In this document: positions 45,287 through 54,356 of the stretch, in pieces
Numbering within the stretch: position 1 is the stretch's first letter
Layout of the letters: each line of letters begins with the position of its first letter
Assembly (NCBI GenBank): GCA_963806045.1
Contig: CAWDWP010000020.1
Span: 124,001-188,000 of the forward strand
Direction: 5' to 3'
DNA: 64,000 nucleotides
DNA from: DATCHW01 sp963806045
Lineage (GTDB): Bacteria; Bacteroidota; Ignavibacteria; Tepidaquicellales; Tepidaquicellaceae
Made by a program: the position numbers and the translations under genes
Notes under the pieces: generated by a model
Seen by the model: only the letters and a program-made list of their open reading frames with translations
Told to the model about the DNA's origin: nothing
Database searches by the model: none

Positions 45287-46089
45287 TCTTTTTCAGCGAT
45301 AAGAATAATACCCGATCCCTCTTTATTGTCGGTTTTAACATCGAGCCACATAAAAATCAGCGTGAACCAGAGAGTTAAAAGATAATAAAAAGGTAATATC
45401 AAAATAAGAATTTTTGAAGCACCTGCAATAAGTATGGGATATTTTATACCGAATCTCCAGTATATTTTACCGAACTTTCCATAAGTATATTTAAATAAAT
45501 TCACCTTCATTCCAGCCCGTTCGACCTTGCCGATTAATTCCTCTTTTCCATATCCATTTCTTGCGTGCTCCTCTATGAAACTGTCATCTTCATCAGAGTG
45601 TGCATCGCTTCCGCCGAGATTTGAAGGAGTGTTTATCATTAACTTCCCGCCCTTTTTAAGTGCGTTTGCAAAATTCTTTAAAACGAGTTCATCTTCTACA
45701 ATATGCTCCATTACATCAACATTTAGAATAAAATCAAATTTATTTTCGTATTCAATTTTTGTTAAGTCTTCGACCTGAAAATGAATCTTCTTAAATCCTG
45801 TTTTTTCGAAAAAATATTTGCAGTCAATAACCTGTTCATCCTTTACATCGACAGCTAATATTTCCGATTCCGGAAATCGTTTAGCAAGAAAATACGTGTA
45901 CTGACCAAATCCCATTCCGGCATCGAAAATTGAGAGCTTCTCATTTCTAACATAAAGATTTCTCAATATTTTTTTAATATGCCAGGCACGCAGAAACATA
46001 AGGTCAAGCAAAAAGTAAAACACTTTCCTGAGAAAAGTGTTTTTTGAAACTATATCACCGAAAACTTTTTTTACTGAATCGTATTTCAT
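45283..46089 (-). CDS. SAM-dependent methyltransferase (class I)
   Basis: The 268-residue protein has Phe-Asp-Ala-Gly-Met-Gly-Phe-Gly-Gln-Tyr (SAM loop, about residue 56), Ala-Val-Asp-Val-Lys-Asp, Phe-Ile-Leu-Asn-Val-Asp-Val-Met-Glu-His-Ile and Gly-Gly-Lys-Leu-Met-Ile-Asn-Thr-Pro-Ser. This is a type 11/12 methyltransferase of the glycan-cluster kind. A hydrophobic segment near residue 225-250 could hold it at the membrane, unusual for the family. It overlaps the PMT-like gene by 4 bases and follows the GT9 gene by 23. Confidence 0.9.
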   Translation of the reverse strand: MKYDSVKKVFGDIVSKNTFLRKVFYFLLDLMFLRAWHIKKILRNLYVRNEKLSIFDAGMGFGQYTYFLAKRFPESEILAVDVKDEQVIDCKYFFEKTGFKKIHFQVEDLTKIEYENKFDFILNVDVMEHIVEDELVLKNFANALKKGGKLMINTPSNLGGSDAHSDEDDSFIEEHARNGYGKEELIGKVERAGMKVNLFKYTYGKFGKIYWRFGIKYPILIAGASKILILILPFYYLLTLWFTLIFMWLDVKTDNKEGSGIILIAEKE

Positions 46090-46112
46090 AAATTATTTTT
46101 TCGAAATTCCAG

Positions 46113-47231
46113 CTAAATACCGTTGATTATTTTTCTAACAGCTTCATAAACCATATCTACAGAAATTAGATCCATACAATTCGGATTAAAATCGCATTTG
46201 TTCTTATAGCAAACCAGGCATTCCATGTCAGGATATATTTTCGTAATTATTCCGTAATCTTCTATTTCATTATGAGAAGTGGGTCCGAAAAGGCTTACAA
46301 CTTTTTTCTTTAATCCCGTTGCAACGTGAAGCGCAAGTGTATCACCCGTGATGAGAATCCCGGGTATATCCATCAATGCTATAAACTGCCTGATAGTATT
46401 ATTACTCCCTGTATCTATAACATTCTTATTGATTTTTTTCAGTTCATTATTAATCTCTATTTCATCAGCTCCGCCATACAAAAGTATTTTACAGTCATAA
46501 CTCTCGGTTAGTTTTTTAATTAATTCTTTAAATCCGTCGAGCCGCCATTTCTTAAATTGCCAACGGTCACTTGCACCTGCATTTATACCAATTATTAATT
46601 TTTCTTTTGCTAAATTATTTTTTTCAATAAACTGATTTTTGAAATTAACATCTTCTTCATCAAGCGATAAAATGATTTCACCTTTTTCATATGGCAGTTT
46701 GCAAATCTCGTGTATTATCTGCTGATATGTTTTTTTGTTTTTCTTTTTTTCGGAATCAAATGAACCCATTATAAGCCATTCTTCTGCTTCTTTGTTGAAG
46801 GTATTGACTTTACCAAGCGAATTCATGCCAAATCCGAATTTTACTTTCCCCTTCGAAAAACTTGCGAGTGCGGAGCTAACGGGAGAAGAGTCCAGATTGA
46901 TAACAATATCAAATTCTTCAACTGAAAGATTAACTGTCATATCAGGATCCTCAAGGCACATTATCTCATCAACCAAATTATTATTTACAAAAAGTTCTTT
47001 GGCATTGGTTTTAGTAAGCCACTTAATATAGGTTCCGGGATAAGCTTTTTTCAGAGGCCCAAGAATGGGAGTGGTTCTCAGAACATCGCCTACAGCATCA
47101 AGCTTTATGATAAGAATTTTATGTTTTATTGGTGAATATTCGTCGCAGGTATCGCAAACTTTTCCTCTCTCCTTATGCGGTTTACAAGGTCTGTCACCGG
47201 AAAAATATTTGCAATCTGTATTAATTTTCAT
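46113..47231 (-). CDS. Glycosyltransferase family 9 (heptosyltransferase-like) with Cys clusters
   Basis: In this 372-residue GT-B enzyme, residues 35-65 hold Ile-Leu-Ile-Ile-Lys-Leu-Asp-Ala-Val-Gly-Asp-Val-Leu-Arg-Thr-Thr-Pro, the family 9 N-terminal motif. The C-terminal half has Ile-Thr-Gly-Asp-Thr-Leu-Ala-Leu-His-Val-Ala and Ser-Leu-Phe-Gly-Pro-Thr. Ahead of this sits an extra segment with Cys7, Cys16, Cys26 and Cys29, and near the C-terminus another (Cys-Leu-Val-Cys-Tyr-Lys-Asn-Lys-Cys). Together they could bind zinc or an iron-sulfur cluster. The family moves heptoses or other sugars onto LPS-core-like acceptors. Its start overlaps the GT4 gene upstream by 11 bases. Confidence 0.88.
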   Translation of the reverse strand: MKINTDCKYFSGDRPCKPHKERGKVCDTCDEYSPIKHKILIIKLDAVGDVLRTTPILGPLKKAYPGTYIKWLTKTNAKELFVNNNLVDEIMCLEDPDMTVNLSVEEFDIVINLDSSPVSSALASFSKGKVKFGFGMNSLGKVNTFNKEAEEWLIMGSFDSEKKKNKKTYQQIIHEICKLPYEKGEIILSLDEEDVNFKNQFIEKNNLAKEKLIIGINAGASDRWQFKKWRLDGFKELIKKLTESYDCKILLYGGADEIEINNELKKINKNVIDTGSNNTIRQFIALMDIPGILITGDTLALHVATGLKKKVVSLFGPTSHNEIEDYGIITKIYPDMECLVCYKNKCDFNPNCMDLISVDMVYEAVRKIINGI

Positions 47232-48426
47232 AATGAATATTATTTGTCATGCCTTTTTTGTTATCCGAATCATTACGAATTCCGGTTAGATTTTCAATAT
47301 CCTTTACAAAATTATTCCATTCATATTTTTTCTTTTCTTGTTTCACATTTTCGGAAAATGCATCTTCGAGACTTTCTTCATAATATTTAATAATCGCACC
47401 GGACAATTCCTGAATACTGCCCGGAGGAATGATAAATCCGGTTTTATTATTAATAACAACTTCTGATAAACCACCGACATCGGATGCTATGACAGGTTTA
47501 TCATAGAAATATGCAAGTTGTATTATCCCGCTTTGCGTAGCCGAAATATAAGGCAGGACAACAACATCACACGCTGAAATAAAATATCTTACTTTTTCGC
47601 TAGGAACAAAATTTGATATAAGTATAATGTTATTCTCGATATTTAATTTTTTTATTTGTTCCCTGTAAATATTAACATCGTCATAGAATTCTCCTACAAT
47701 AATTAATTTTATATCAAACTTTGAAAGGATGGTAGGCATCGCGTCTATCAAGAAATTGAGACCCTTATATTTCCTGACATAACCAAAAAAAAGTATTACT
47801 CTTTGCCCTGATAAGTTCAAATCATAATCTGTTTTTAACTGTTCCCTTGCTGTGTTTTTCTCAACTTTGTCACCATAATTATTATATAAAGGATGGAAAG
47901 ATAATTTATATTTTTTTTGTTTTATCAGGCTTGTTAAATCTTTTTCAACAGTCTTAGACTGTATAATAAAATAATCAACCTGAGAAAAGGCAAGTTTTGT
48001 CAGTAATTTATCCCCGAATCTTTTTTCGTGAGGAATTACATTATCGCAGATAAACAGAACTTTCGTATTTGAAAAAAGTTTCGCAATGAATGAAATTGAA
48101 GCAAAACAAGGTGCAAAAAAAGGTATCCAATATCTGAAAATCATCAAACCCGGTTTCAAGCGGGAAATTTTGTAACCTATTCTTATCCAGTTAAATGGAT
48201 TTATTGAATCGATACATGCAATGTTTCTTTCTTTAGGTACTTTTATTACTTCTTCACCTGGTTCTTCCTGTGATTTTCCCGGGAAGAATATTTTAGGATA
48301 CTGTCTTTTGAAGGAAAATATTATGGTATTATAGGTTTCTATCAGATTACTGAATAATATGGCATTTAACTGAGCAAAAGCTCCTCTCATAGGATATGCT
48401 GTTCCGACTATAACTATAGTGTCCAT
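47221..48426 (-). CDS. Glycosyltransferase family 4 (GT-B)
   Basis: The 401-residue protein has Gly-Thr-Ala-Tyr-Pro-Met-Arg-Gly-Ala at the N-terminus, Phe-Phe-Gly-Tyr-Val-Arg-Lys-Tyr-Lys-Gly-Leu at the domain boundary (about residue 215) and Val-Val-Leu-Pro-Tyr-Ile-Ser-Ala-Thr-Gln-Ser-Gly near 295. The usual Glu of the Glu-x7-Glu motif is replaced in that last block (Gln-Ser-Gly-Ile-Ile), a known variant in fucosyl/mannosyl-type GT4 proteins. It is the first gene of the five-gene operon that ends at 42491. Confidence 0.88.
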   Translation of the reverse strand: MDTIVIVGTAYPMRGAFAQLNAILFSNLIETYNTIIFSFKRQYPKIFFPGKSQEEPGEEVIKVPKERNIACIDSINPFNWIRIGYKISRLKPGLMIFRYWIPFFAPCFASISFIAKLFSNTKVLFICDNVIPHEKRFGDKLLTKLAFSQVDYFIIQSKTVEKDLTSLIKQKKYKLSFHPLYNNYGDKVEKNTAREQLKTDYDLNLSGQRVILFFGYVRKYKGLNFLIDAMPTILSKFDIKLIIVGEFYDDVNIYREQIKKLNIENNIILISNFVPSEKVRYFISACDVVVLPYISATQSGIIQLAYFYDKPVIASDVGGLSEVVINNKTGFIIPPGSIQELSGAIIKYYEESLEDAFSENVKQEKKKYEWNNFVKDIENLTGIRNDSDNKKGMTNNIHYEN

Positions 48427-48502
48427 AAGCTTTTCTGAAATGTTTAGAATATAAAATTAATGTTTAATAAATGTAATTCTTTAAAAAGCGTACAGGGTAA
48501 AT

Positions 48503-48527
48503 AAAAAGGGCAGTTTAAAACTGCCCT
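48503..48527 (-). terminator. Rho-independent terminator of the 48559-50085 gene
   Basis: AGGGCAGTTT (48507-48516) and AAACTGCCCT (48518-48527) pair perfectly around one base and are followed on the minus strand by a T-rich run (48503-48507). It lies 31 bases past the stop. Confidence 0.9.
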
Positions 48528-48558
48528 CAGAATTATTTTCTATCTTTAAAAATTACAA

Positions 48559-50085
48559 TTATTTCAATAATATCATTCGTTTTACATCTGTAAATTTTTC
48601 AGTCTCCAATCTGTAGAAATACACACCGCTTGATAATTTTCCGGCGTCAAAATTAATTTCATACGTACCGGCATTTAATTGTGCATCAAGAGGTCTTGAA
48701 ACTTCTTTGCCTGAAATATCATAAACTATAATTTTTGTTCTTGAATTGTTTGGCAAGTCAAATCTGATTTTTGTAGTGGGGTTAAATGGATTCGGATAAT
48801 TATAATATAAGTTATATTCTTTTGGAATATTCTCACCTATTTGATTTATTCCCGTTGTAACTGTACCAAAATTCCATATCTCTGACCAGGGTCCGGTACC
48901 CAAATTTGATGTAGCATTTACGCGCCAGAAATATGTTGTCCCCAAATTTAATTTACCCGGAGGGATTGCCCTCTGATTAGTCGTTACAGTTGCTGAATCA
49001 ACAATTACAGAAAAATTAGATAATGATGATACCTCAACTTTATAGTTCAATACAGAAGGACTTGTCCAAAAGAGTGTCGGCGTTAACGAGACCCCATAGG
49101 AATTGTTTGCGGGGGAAATAAGTGTTGGAACAACTGCAGACATTCCTCCTGTGATTGTTTTTATAATTGTTCCATTCATTCCTGCTGAATAACCTGTTGA
49201 ACTATTAAGGAAAAAAACTGACAATAAACCACTATTCGTTCCGGTTTGCTGAAAATCCCAGTTCGAGCCTCCATTAGAAGTGTACAAAATAATTCCTGAA
49301 TTCCCTGCTATATAACCTGTTGAAGAGTTTACAAAATAGATTTCGTTTAAATCGTTTGATGTTCCCGAAACTCTTAAGTTCCAGGTAACCCCTGAATTTT
49401 CAGTAACGAGTATTGTTCCATTATGACCAACAGTATATCCCACATTTCCATTTATAAATTTGACAGAGTTTAACCAATTGCCATAAGAAACCAAATATGA
49501 CCAGCTATTACCGGCATCTGTTGTTTTAATTATTTGACCTGCTCTTCCAACCGCATAACCTGTAGTATTATTTACAAAAGTCAAACACTCTAAATAATCT
49601 CCTGTGCAAGAGGGCAATGAAAACCAGGTACTTCCATTTGTAGTTTTAATTATATGTCCCCAATCTCCGGTACTATAGCCTGTGTTAATATCTGTCATAT
49701 ATATCGAAAACATCGCATAGGGCATTCCCGTATATTGAATATTCCATGTCAATCCTGCATTGGTGGTTTTCATAACGTAAGATACCGGATTATAGCCACC
49801 TGCAATATAACCTGTATTGGAATTTAAAAAGACAATTGAAAAAACTCCCGCGCTTGCATAAGATTGATACGATACATTCCAGTTCAATCCCGCATTTGTA
49901 GTTTTTAAAATAATTGCAGTATTCGGAGTGCCTCCCCCTGCAAAACCCGTGTTTTCATTTATAAAATAAACCGAATTAAGCGGTTGGGTTGTTCCTGAAT
50001 ATTGACTGAACCATCCACTTTGTGCATATAGAAATTGCGAAGTGAATGTGAGAAAAATAATTAAGATGAAATTTTTTACACTCAT
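48559..50085 (-). CDS. T9SS-exported Ycf48-like propeller with Fn3-like domain
   Basis: The 508-residue paralogue of the 40759-42297 product has a signal peptide ending Leu-Tyr-Ala-Gln and about seven repeats with Thr-Gly-Tyr-(Ile/Ser)-Ala-Gly and Lys-Thr-Thr-Asn-Ala-Gly-x-x-Trp. An Fn3-like domain near 320-405 (Val-Pro-Thr-Leu-Ile-Ser-Pro; Thr-Thr-Tyr-Phe-Trp-Arg-Val-Asn-Ala-Thr) and the T9SS type A domain follow. A GGGAGG ribosome site lies 7 bases before the ATG at 50085. It sits on the far side of the five-gene glycan operon from its paralogue. Confidence 0.87.
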   Translation of the reverse strand: MSVKNFILIIFLTFTSQFLYAQSGWFSQYSGTTQPLNSVYFINENTGFAGGGTPNTAIILKTTNAGLNWNVSYQSYASAGVFSIVFLNSNTGYIAGGYNPVSYVMKTTNAGLTWNIQYTGMPYAMFSIYMTDINTGYSTGDWGHIIKTTNGSTWFSLPSCTGDYLECLTFVNNTTGYAVGRAGQIIKTTDAGNSWSYLVSYGNWLNSVKFINGNVGYTVGHNGTILVTENSGVTWNLRVSGTSNDLNEIYFVNSSTGYIAGNSGIILYTSNGGSNWDFQQTGTNSGLLSVFFLNSSTGYSAGMNGTIIKTITGGMSAVVPTLISPANNSYGVSLTPTLFWTSPSVLNYKVEVSSLSNFSVIVDSATVTTNQRAIPPGKLNLGTTYFWRVNATSNLGTGPWSEIWNFGTVTTGINQIGENIPKEYNLYYNYPNPFNPTTKIRFDLPNNSRTKIIVYDISGKEVSRPLDAQLNAGTYEINFDAGKLSSGVYFYRLETEKFTDVKRMILLK

Positions 50086-50217
50086 TTTAGTACCTCCCTA
50101 AAATAATTTTAAAAAGCTATGAATAAATTAAATAAATTACAATAGAATTTTAAAAAACAAATAGAATTTGTGGGAACTTTAATTCTAATGCTTATTGTGG
50201 ATATTCAGAATATTTAT

Positions 50218-51498
50218 TCATTTCGCAGTTAATATCATTTTGTCATAATTGATGGTAATCTGCCCGGCGTTTTTGAAAAAATCCTGTCCTATTTTTCCAT
50301 AAAACAATGCTTGTGATTCATCAATTTTATCAATCAGGACATTTATTTCAGGAATTGTAATGGAATAGTTGTCGGATTTAAGTGTTATATTTTTCAGATT
50401 ATAACCATCCATAGTTATCATGCTTCCGGCACCACCAAACGTTATTTTAGTCGGTTGATATTTGGAATCAATTTCTTTCTTATGGCTTTTATAGTATAAA
50501 GAGTAAAGCGAAGTAGATTGTGCACCTGAATCATATAGAAATACAAGCGAATCATTTTCGTTTATTACGTTCATAACCGGAGAGTATTCCGAAAAGCTGA
50601 AATTTGGATTTCCTGAAACGGTTGGTTCTGTGGAAATTATCATTTCATCGGAATTTTTTATTTGTAATTCACCGAGAGCCATCATAACCGGTATCCCGAT
50701 TATTCCCTCGATTTTATAAAAAGGTCCGAAGGTAAGGGCTTCATCCGGAAGAATCAGAAGTATAACATTTTTTAATATGCAATCACCAATCCTGAAATCA
50801 CCGGAAACTGCTGCCGACGCATCTATTTTTATACCTGTTGAGGTGTTAAGTTTAAATTTTTTAACTTCTGTTTTTAATCCAATTTTTTGAGCTAAACTCT
50901 CAGTGATTACCGAGAAATTTGCTCCTGAATCAAAAATAAAATTTTTCTCAACGCCTGAGATTATGACCGGTACATTTATTAAACCTGCTAAATCCTTGAA
51001 TATTTTAATTTTCGATTCCTGTTTTTGTTCCAATTTCATCGGCGGAGCATACTTTATGGCTTCAAAAAAATCGGCATTATCTTTCAAATCTTCTAATTCA
51101 CCCGATGATAATAAACCGGCAAAGTTATTGATTATTTCCCTGTTAGCTTCAAGTGCTTCTCCATAGCGGTAAAGAGCTGACAGACTAACGTATTTTGCCT
51201 TATATAATTCAAGTTTCATTGAGTCGGTTAATTTATCACTGTAAGAGGAAAATAAATTTTCTATTGCTCTGACAGACTCCGGGGGATTATTAAATTTACC
51301 TGTACTCAAAGCAGAAAGATAAAGTTTTTCAAATTCATTAAATTTATCTTTATTGGAAATGAACCCGTTATAGAATTTGAAATATTCACACTTTGAATAT
51401 AAATTGTTTAAAAATCTGAAGTCAGGATTTTCCTGAGAAAATAGATTCTGAACCGGAATCAGAAGAGCAAATATAGCGATGATAGTAAATTTTTTCAT
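50218..51498 (-). CDS. Secreted protein with two retropepsin-like aspartyl protease domains
   Basis: The 426-residue protein has a signal peptide ending Asn-Leu-Phe-Ser-Gln. Residues 40-150 are helical. Two retropepsin/PDZ-type Asp-protease domains follow: the first has Phe-Ile-Phe-Asp-Ser-Gly-Ala-Asn-Phe-Ser near residue 190, the second Phe-Leu-Tyr-Asp-Ser-Gly-Ala-Gln-Ser-Thr near 322. Each has the catalytic Asp-Ser-Gly-Ala. In this group two half-domains may form one pepsin-like pair or two separate sites. It has no T9SS tail, so it is probably periplasmic, with peptidase function inferred. Confidence 0.85.
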   Translation of the reverse strand: MKKFTIIAIFALLIPVQNLFSQENPDFRFLNNLYSKCEYFKFYNGFISNKDKFNEFEKLYLSALSTGKFNNPPESVRAIENLFSSYSDKLTDSMKLELYKAKYVSLSALYRYGEALEANREIINNFAGLLSSGELEDLKDNADFFEAIKYAPPMKLEQKQESKIKIFKDLAGLINVPVIISGVEKNFIFDSGANFSVITESLAQKIGLKTEVKKFKLNTSTGIKIDASAAVSGDFRIGDCILKNVILLILPDEALTFGPFYKIEGIIGIPVMMALGELQIKNSDEMIISTEPTVSGNPNFSFSEYSPVMNVINENDSLVFLYDSGAQSTSLYSLYYKSHKKEIDSKYQPTKITFGGAGSMITMDGYNLKNITLKSDNYSITIPEINVLIDKIDESQALFYGKIGQDFFKNAGQITINYDKMILTAK

Positions 51499-51638
51499 AA
51501 CAAAGTTTTTATTAATTATTACGTATAATAGGATAAAATTGTTATAACAATAATTTGATTAAGATATAAAAATCCGTTAATACTTAAAATCACTGCTTTT
51601 TACTTACTTTTTATAAATCAAAATTCTTACATTTACCG

Positions 51639-52748
51639 ATGAAAAATAAAGCCTTACTATTTACAGCGATTTTATTTTCGCTGTTTCTTTTTATCGGATG
51701 GGGAGCTTCTGGCCATAAGATTATAAACAGAAGGTCTGTTCAATCATTCCCATCAACAATGAACTATTTTTTGTTCTGGTCGGATTCACTTGCGTCTCAC
51801 GGCTCAGATGCTGATTACAGAAAAAGTTCAGATCCTACTGAACAGTACAGACATTATATAGATATAGATGCTTACCCGGAATTCATACTCAATCACAGAA
51901 TTCCTCAAACTCTTGATTCATTGATTGCACTGCACGGACTTACTTTTGTTACAACAACCGGTACAGTTCCGTTTGCTATCATTGCATATACGGATTCCGT
52001 TAAGAATTATTTCCTTCAGCATAACTGGCAGAAAGCAATGTTAAGAGCAGCCGATGTGGGACATTATGTAGCAGATTCACATCAACCTCTGCATATAACT
52101 CAATGGTATGACGGCTGGAGCAATTATTCAGATGGGATTCATTCAAGATACGAAACAGGAATGATAAACAGGGATTCCGCTTATATTATTTACACAGGGG
52201 ATTCTGCTTCTTATATATCCAATATTAATCAATTTGCATTTGATATAGTTTATAATAATTATAAATATGTTGATTCTGTTTATCGCTGTGACAGTATTGC
52301 ACATACAATAGCAGGAAATACAAACAGCACTTTGTATTACCAGGAATTCTGGAACCGTGCAGGGAATTTCACGACAATGCTATTCAAAAATGCATCGAGG
52401 GCAATTGCCTCTCTTATTTATACTGCATGGGTGAATGCCGGAAGTCCTTTACCAACCGGAATAAATCAGATTTCAGGAATTGTTAAAGGTTATAAGTTAT
52501 ACCAGAATTATCCGAACCCGTTTAATCCTTCTACTAAGATTAAATTTGATATTCCTTCCGCATCAAACGTGAAACTTTCCGTTTATGATATTACCGGTAA
52601 ACAAGTTGCATCATTAGTTAATGAAAGATTAAGTCCCGGTTCTTATGAATACGATTTCGATGCAGCTAATTTGCCAAGCGGAACATATATTTATAAACTA
52701 AAGACAGATACGTACAGCGAAGCGAAAAGAATGATGTTGATTAAATAA
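51639..52748 (+). CDS. T9SS-exported S1/P1-type nuclease or phospholipase C
   Basis: In the 369-residue protein the mature N-terminus is Gly-Trp-Gly-Ala-Ser-Gly-His-Lys. Later blocks are Tyr-Arg-His-Tyr-Ile-Asp-Ile-Asp, Ala-Asp-Val-Gly-His-Tyr-Val-Ala-Asp-Ser-His-Gln-Pro-Leu-His and His-Ser-Arg-Tyr-Glu-Thr-Gly-Met. These place the Trp, His and Asp ligands of the three-zinc S1/P1 nuclease and zinc phospholipase C fold. Residues 285-369 are a T9SS type A domain (NYPNPFNPST). It would degrade nucleic acid or phospholipid outside the cell; sequence alone does not choose between them. Confidence 0.88.
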   Translation: MKNKALLFTAILFSLFLFIGWGASGHKIINRRSVQSFPSTMNYFLFWSDSLASHGSDADYRKSSDPTEQYRHYIDIDAYPEFILNHRIPQTLDSLIALHGLTFVTTTGTVPFAIIAYTDSVKNYFLQHNWQKAMLRAADVGHYVADSHQPLHITQWYDGWSNYSDGIHSRYETGMINRDSAYIIYTGDSASYISNINQFAFDIVYNNYKYVDSVYRCDSIAHTIAGNTNSTLYYQEFWNRAGNFTTMLFKNASRAIASLIYTAWVNAGSPLPTGINQISGIVKGYKLYQNYPNPFNPSTKIKFDIPSASNVKLSVYDITGKQVASLVNERLSPGSYEYDFDAANLPSGTYIYKLKTDTYSEAKRMMLIK

Positions 52749-52934
52749 AATTAGTATTTAATAATTAGTAATTTTATAGAACAAAAGATATAGCCGCGTG
52801 TGTCGAAAACATTACTAATCGGGGGATTAGTAATGAGGAAGATTATTTCTCTGTCTTCTGATTTCTGTCTTCTGACTTCTGTTTTCAGACTTCTGTTTTC
52901 AGACTTCTGTTTTCAGACTTCTGTTTCCTGTCTT
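52749..52934. repeat. Hairpin plus 14-base tandem repeats between convergent genes
   Basis: A hairpin at 52810-52835 (CATTACTAAT and ATTAGTAATG, six-base loop) lies between the nuclease gene and glutamate dehydrogenase, and could stop both. From 52874 a 14-base unit GACTTCTGTTTTCA repeats three times exactly and once with changes to 52929; looser copies of TTCTG units precede it from 52854. The tract runs right up to the dehydrogenase stop codon. Confidence 0.85.
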
Positions 52935-54356
52935 CTACGGAAATATTCCAAGTGACATATACGACGTAGCAATTTTATTTATCGCATCGACATATGCAGC
53001 TCTTCTGAATGATTCGATTTTTGGATTTTTCACCAGAATATTCCTGATATTATGATAAGATATTATCATAGTATCTTCGAGCGCTGAATTAACATAGTCA
53101 ATCTCGCTTGCACCTTTGATAACAATTTTTTTCTGTTCGGTAGTAAGTTTTCTTCCCGTCATATTTTCGATAACGTTAGCAAAATTTGTATCGAGGATTT
53201 CTTCGTGTCTTCTTCCCAATCTTCCGAATGAAACGTGTGAAAGATTTTTAAGCCATTCAAAATATGAAACGGTAACACCACCTGCATTTGCGTACATATC
53301 CGCAAGAACGAGAACACCTTTCTTAATAAGAATTTCCTCCGCTTCGTTCGTTGTCGGACCTTCTGCTCCTTCGGCGATAATCTTTGCTTTTACACCTGAA
53401 GCGTTTTCTTTCGTAATTACATTTTCCAGAGCCGCAGGTATAAGTATATCACATTCGAATTCAATGCAGGATATAGGGTCATTAAAATTTTGTGCGTTTT
53501 TATAATTCAATATTGAGCCGGTATCTTTTCTGTGTTTCAATACGTCTTCCAGGTCAAATCCTTTAGGATTATAAATTGCTCCTTCTTTTTCAGCAAGTCC
53601 AACCAGTATCGCTCCGCTTTCCTGAATAAGTTTAGCAGCCCAATAGCCTACATTTCCAAGCCCCTGAACAACAACTCTTTTTCCTGAAAGTCCTTTCGGC
53701 AGCCCGAGTTTTTTCATATCTTCATCTATTTTGCAAGCTTCCCTGATGGCAAAAAATACTCCTCTTCCAACTGCTTCGGTTCTGCCCGTTATTCCATGCT
53801 GGCTGATTGGTTTACCTGTTACACAAGCTAATGAATCAATCTGGTTTGTATTATGCGAATGAAAAGTGGCATATGTATCCGCAATCCACGCCATCTCGCG
53901 GGGACCGGTACCATAATCCGGAGAAGGTACGTCTATTCCCGGACCGATGAAATTCTTTTTAATTAACTCGGTTGTATATCTTCGTGTTAATCTTTCAAGT
54001 TCGGAAAGTTTGAGTTTTTTGGGATTAATTTTAATTCCGCCTTTTGCCCCTCCGAACGGAACGTTCACGATTGCACATTTATATGTCATAAGTGCGGAGA
54101 GAGCCATAACTTTGTCTTCGTCAACCATTTCGTCATAACGGATTCCCCCTTTTACAGGAAGCATATGATGGGAATGCTCCACACGCCAGGCATTTACAAC
54201 CTCATAAGTATCATCATCTTTTCTCAAAGGAAACTGAAAACGATAGACGCTATTGCACATTTTTATCTGTTCAAGCAAGCCTTTGGGATAATCAAGAAAA
54301 TTGGCTGCTTTATCGAAGTATTTGCAAACTTCACCAAAAAAAGAATTTTGGGTCAT
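52935..54356 (-). CDS. gdhA: Glutamate dehydrogenase
   Basis: The 473-residue Glu/Leu/Phe/Val dehydrogenase has Pro-Val-Lys-Gly-Gly-Ile-Arg-Tyr near residue 78, Pro-Phe-Gly-Gly-Ala-Lys-Gly-Gly-Ile near 110 (catalytic Lys), Asp-Val-Pro-Ser-Pro-Asp-Tyr-Gly-Thr near 157 and the nucleotide loop Val-Val-Gln-Gly-Leu-Gly-Asn-Val-Gly near 237. It interconverts glutamate and 2-oxoglutarate. The length is near that of the larger NAD(P)-type enzymes, so cofactor is open. It is monocistronic, with a 408-base region in front of it. Confidence 0.93.
   Translation of the reverse strand: MTQNSFFGEVCKYFDKAANFLDYPKGLLEQIKMCNSVYRFQFPLRKDDDTYEVVNAWRVEHSHHMLPVKGGIRYDEMVDEDKVMALSALMTYKCAIVNVPFGGAKGGIKINPKKLKLSELERLTRRYTTELIKKNFIGPGIDVPSPDYGTGPREMAWIADTYATFHSHNTNQIDSLACVTGKPISQHGITGRTEAVGRGVFFAIREACKIDEDMKKLGLPKGLSGKRVVVQGLGNVGYWAAKLIQESGAILVGLAEKEGAIYNPKGFDLEDVLKHRKDTGSILNYKNAQNFNDPISCIEFECDILIPAALENVITKENASGVKAKIIAEGAEGPTTNEAEEILIKKGVLVLADMYANAGGVTVSYFEWLKNLSHVSFGRLGRRHEEILDTNFANVIENMTGRKLTTEQKKIVIKGASEIDYVNSALEDTMIISYHNIRNILVKNPKIESFRRAAYVDAINKIATSYMSLGIFP

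Noticed and set aside
52854..52934. CRISPR-like array
   Set aside because: Units are 14 bases and directly adjacent, with no unique spacers and no cas gene nearby.
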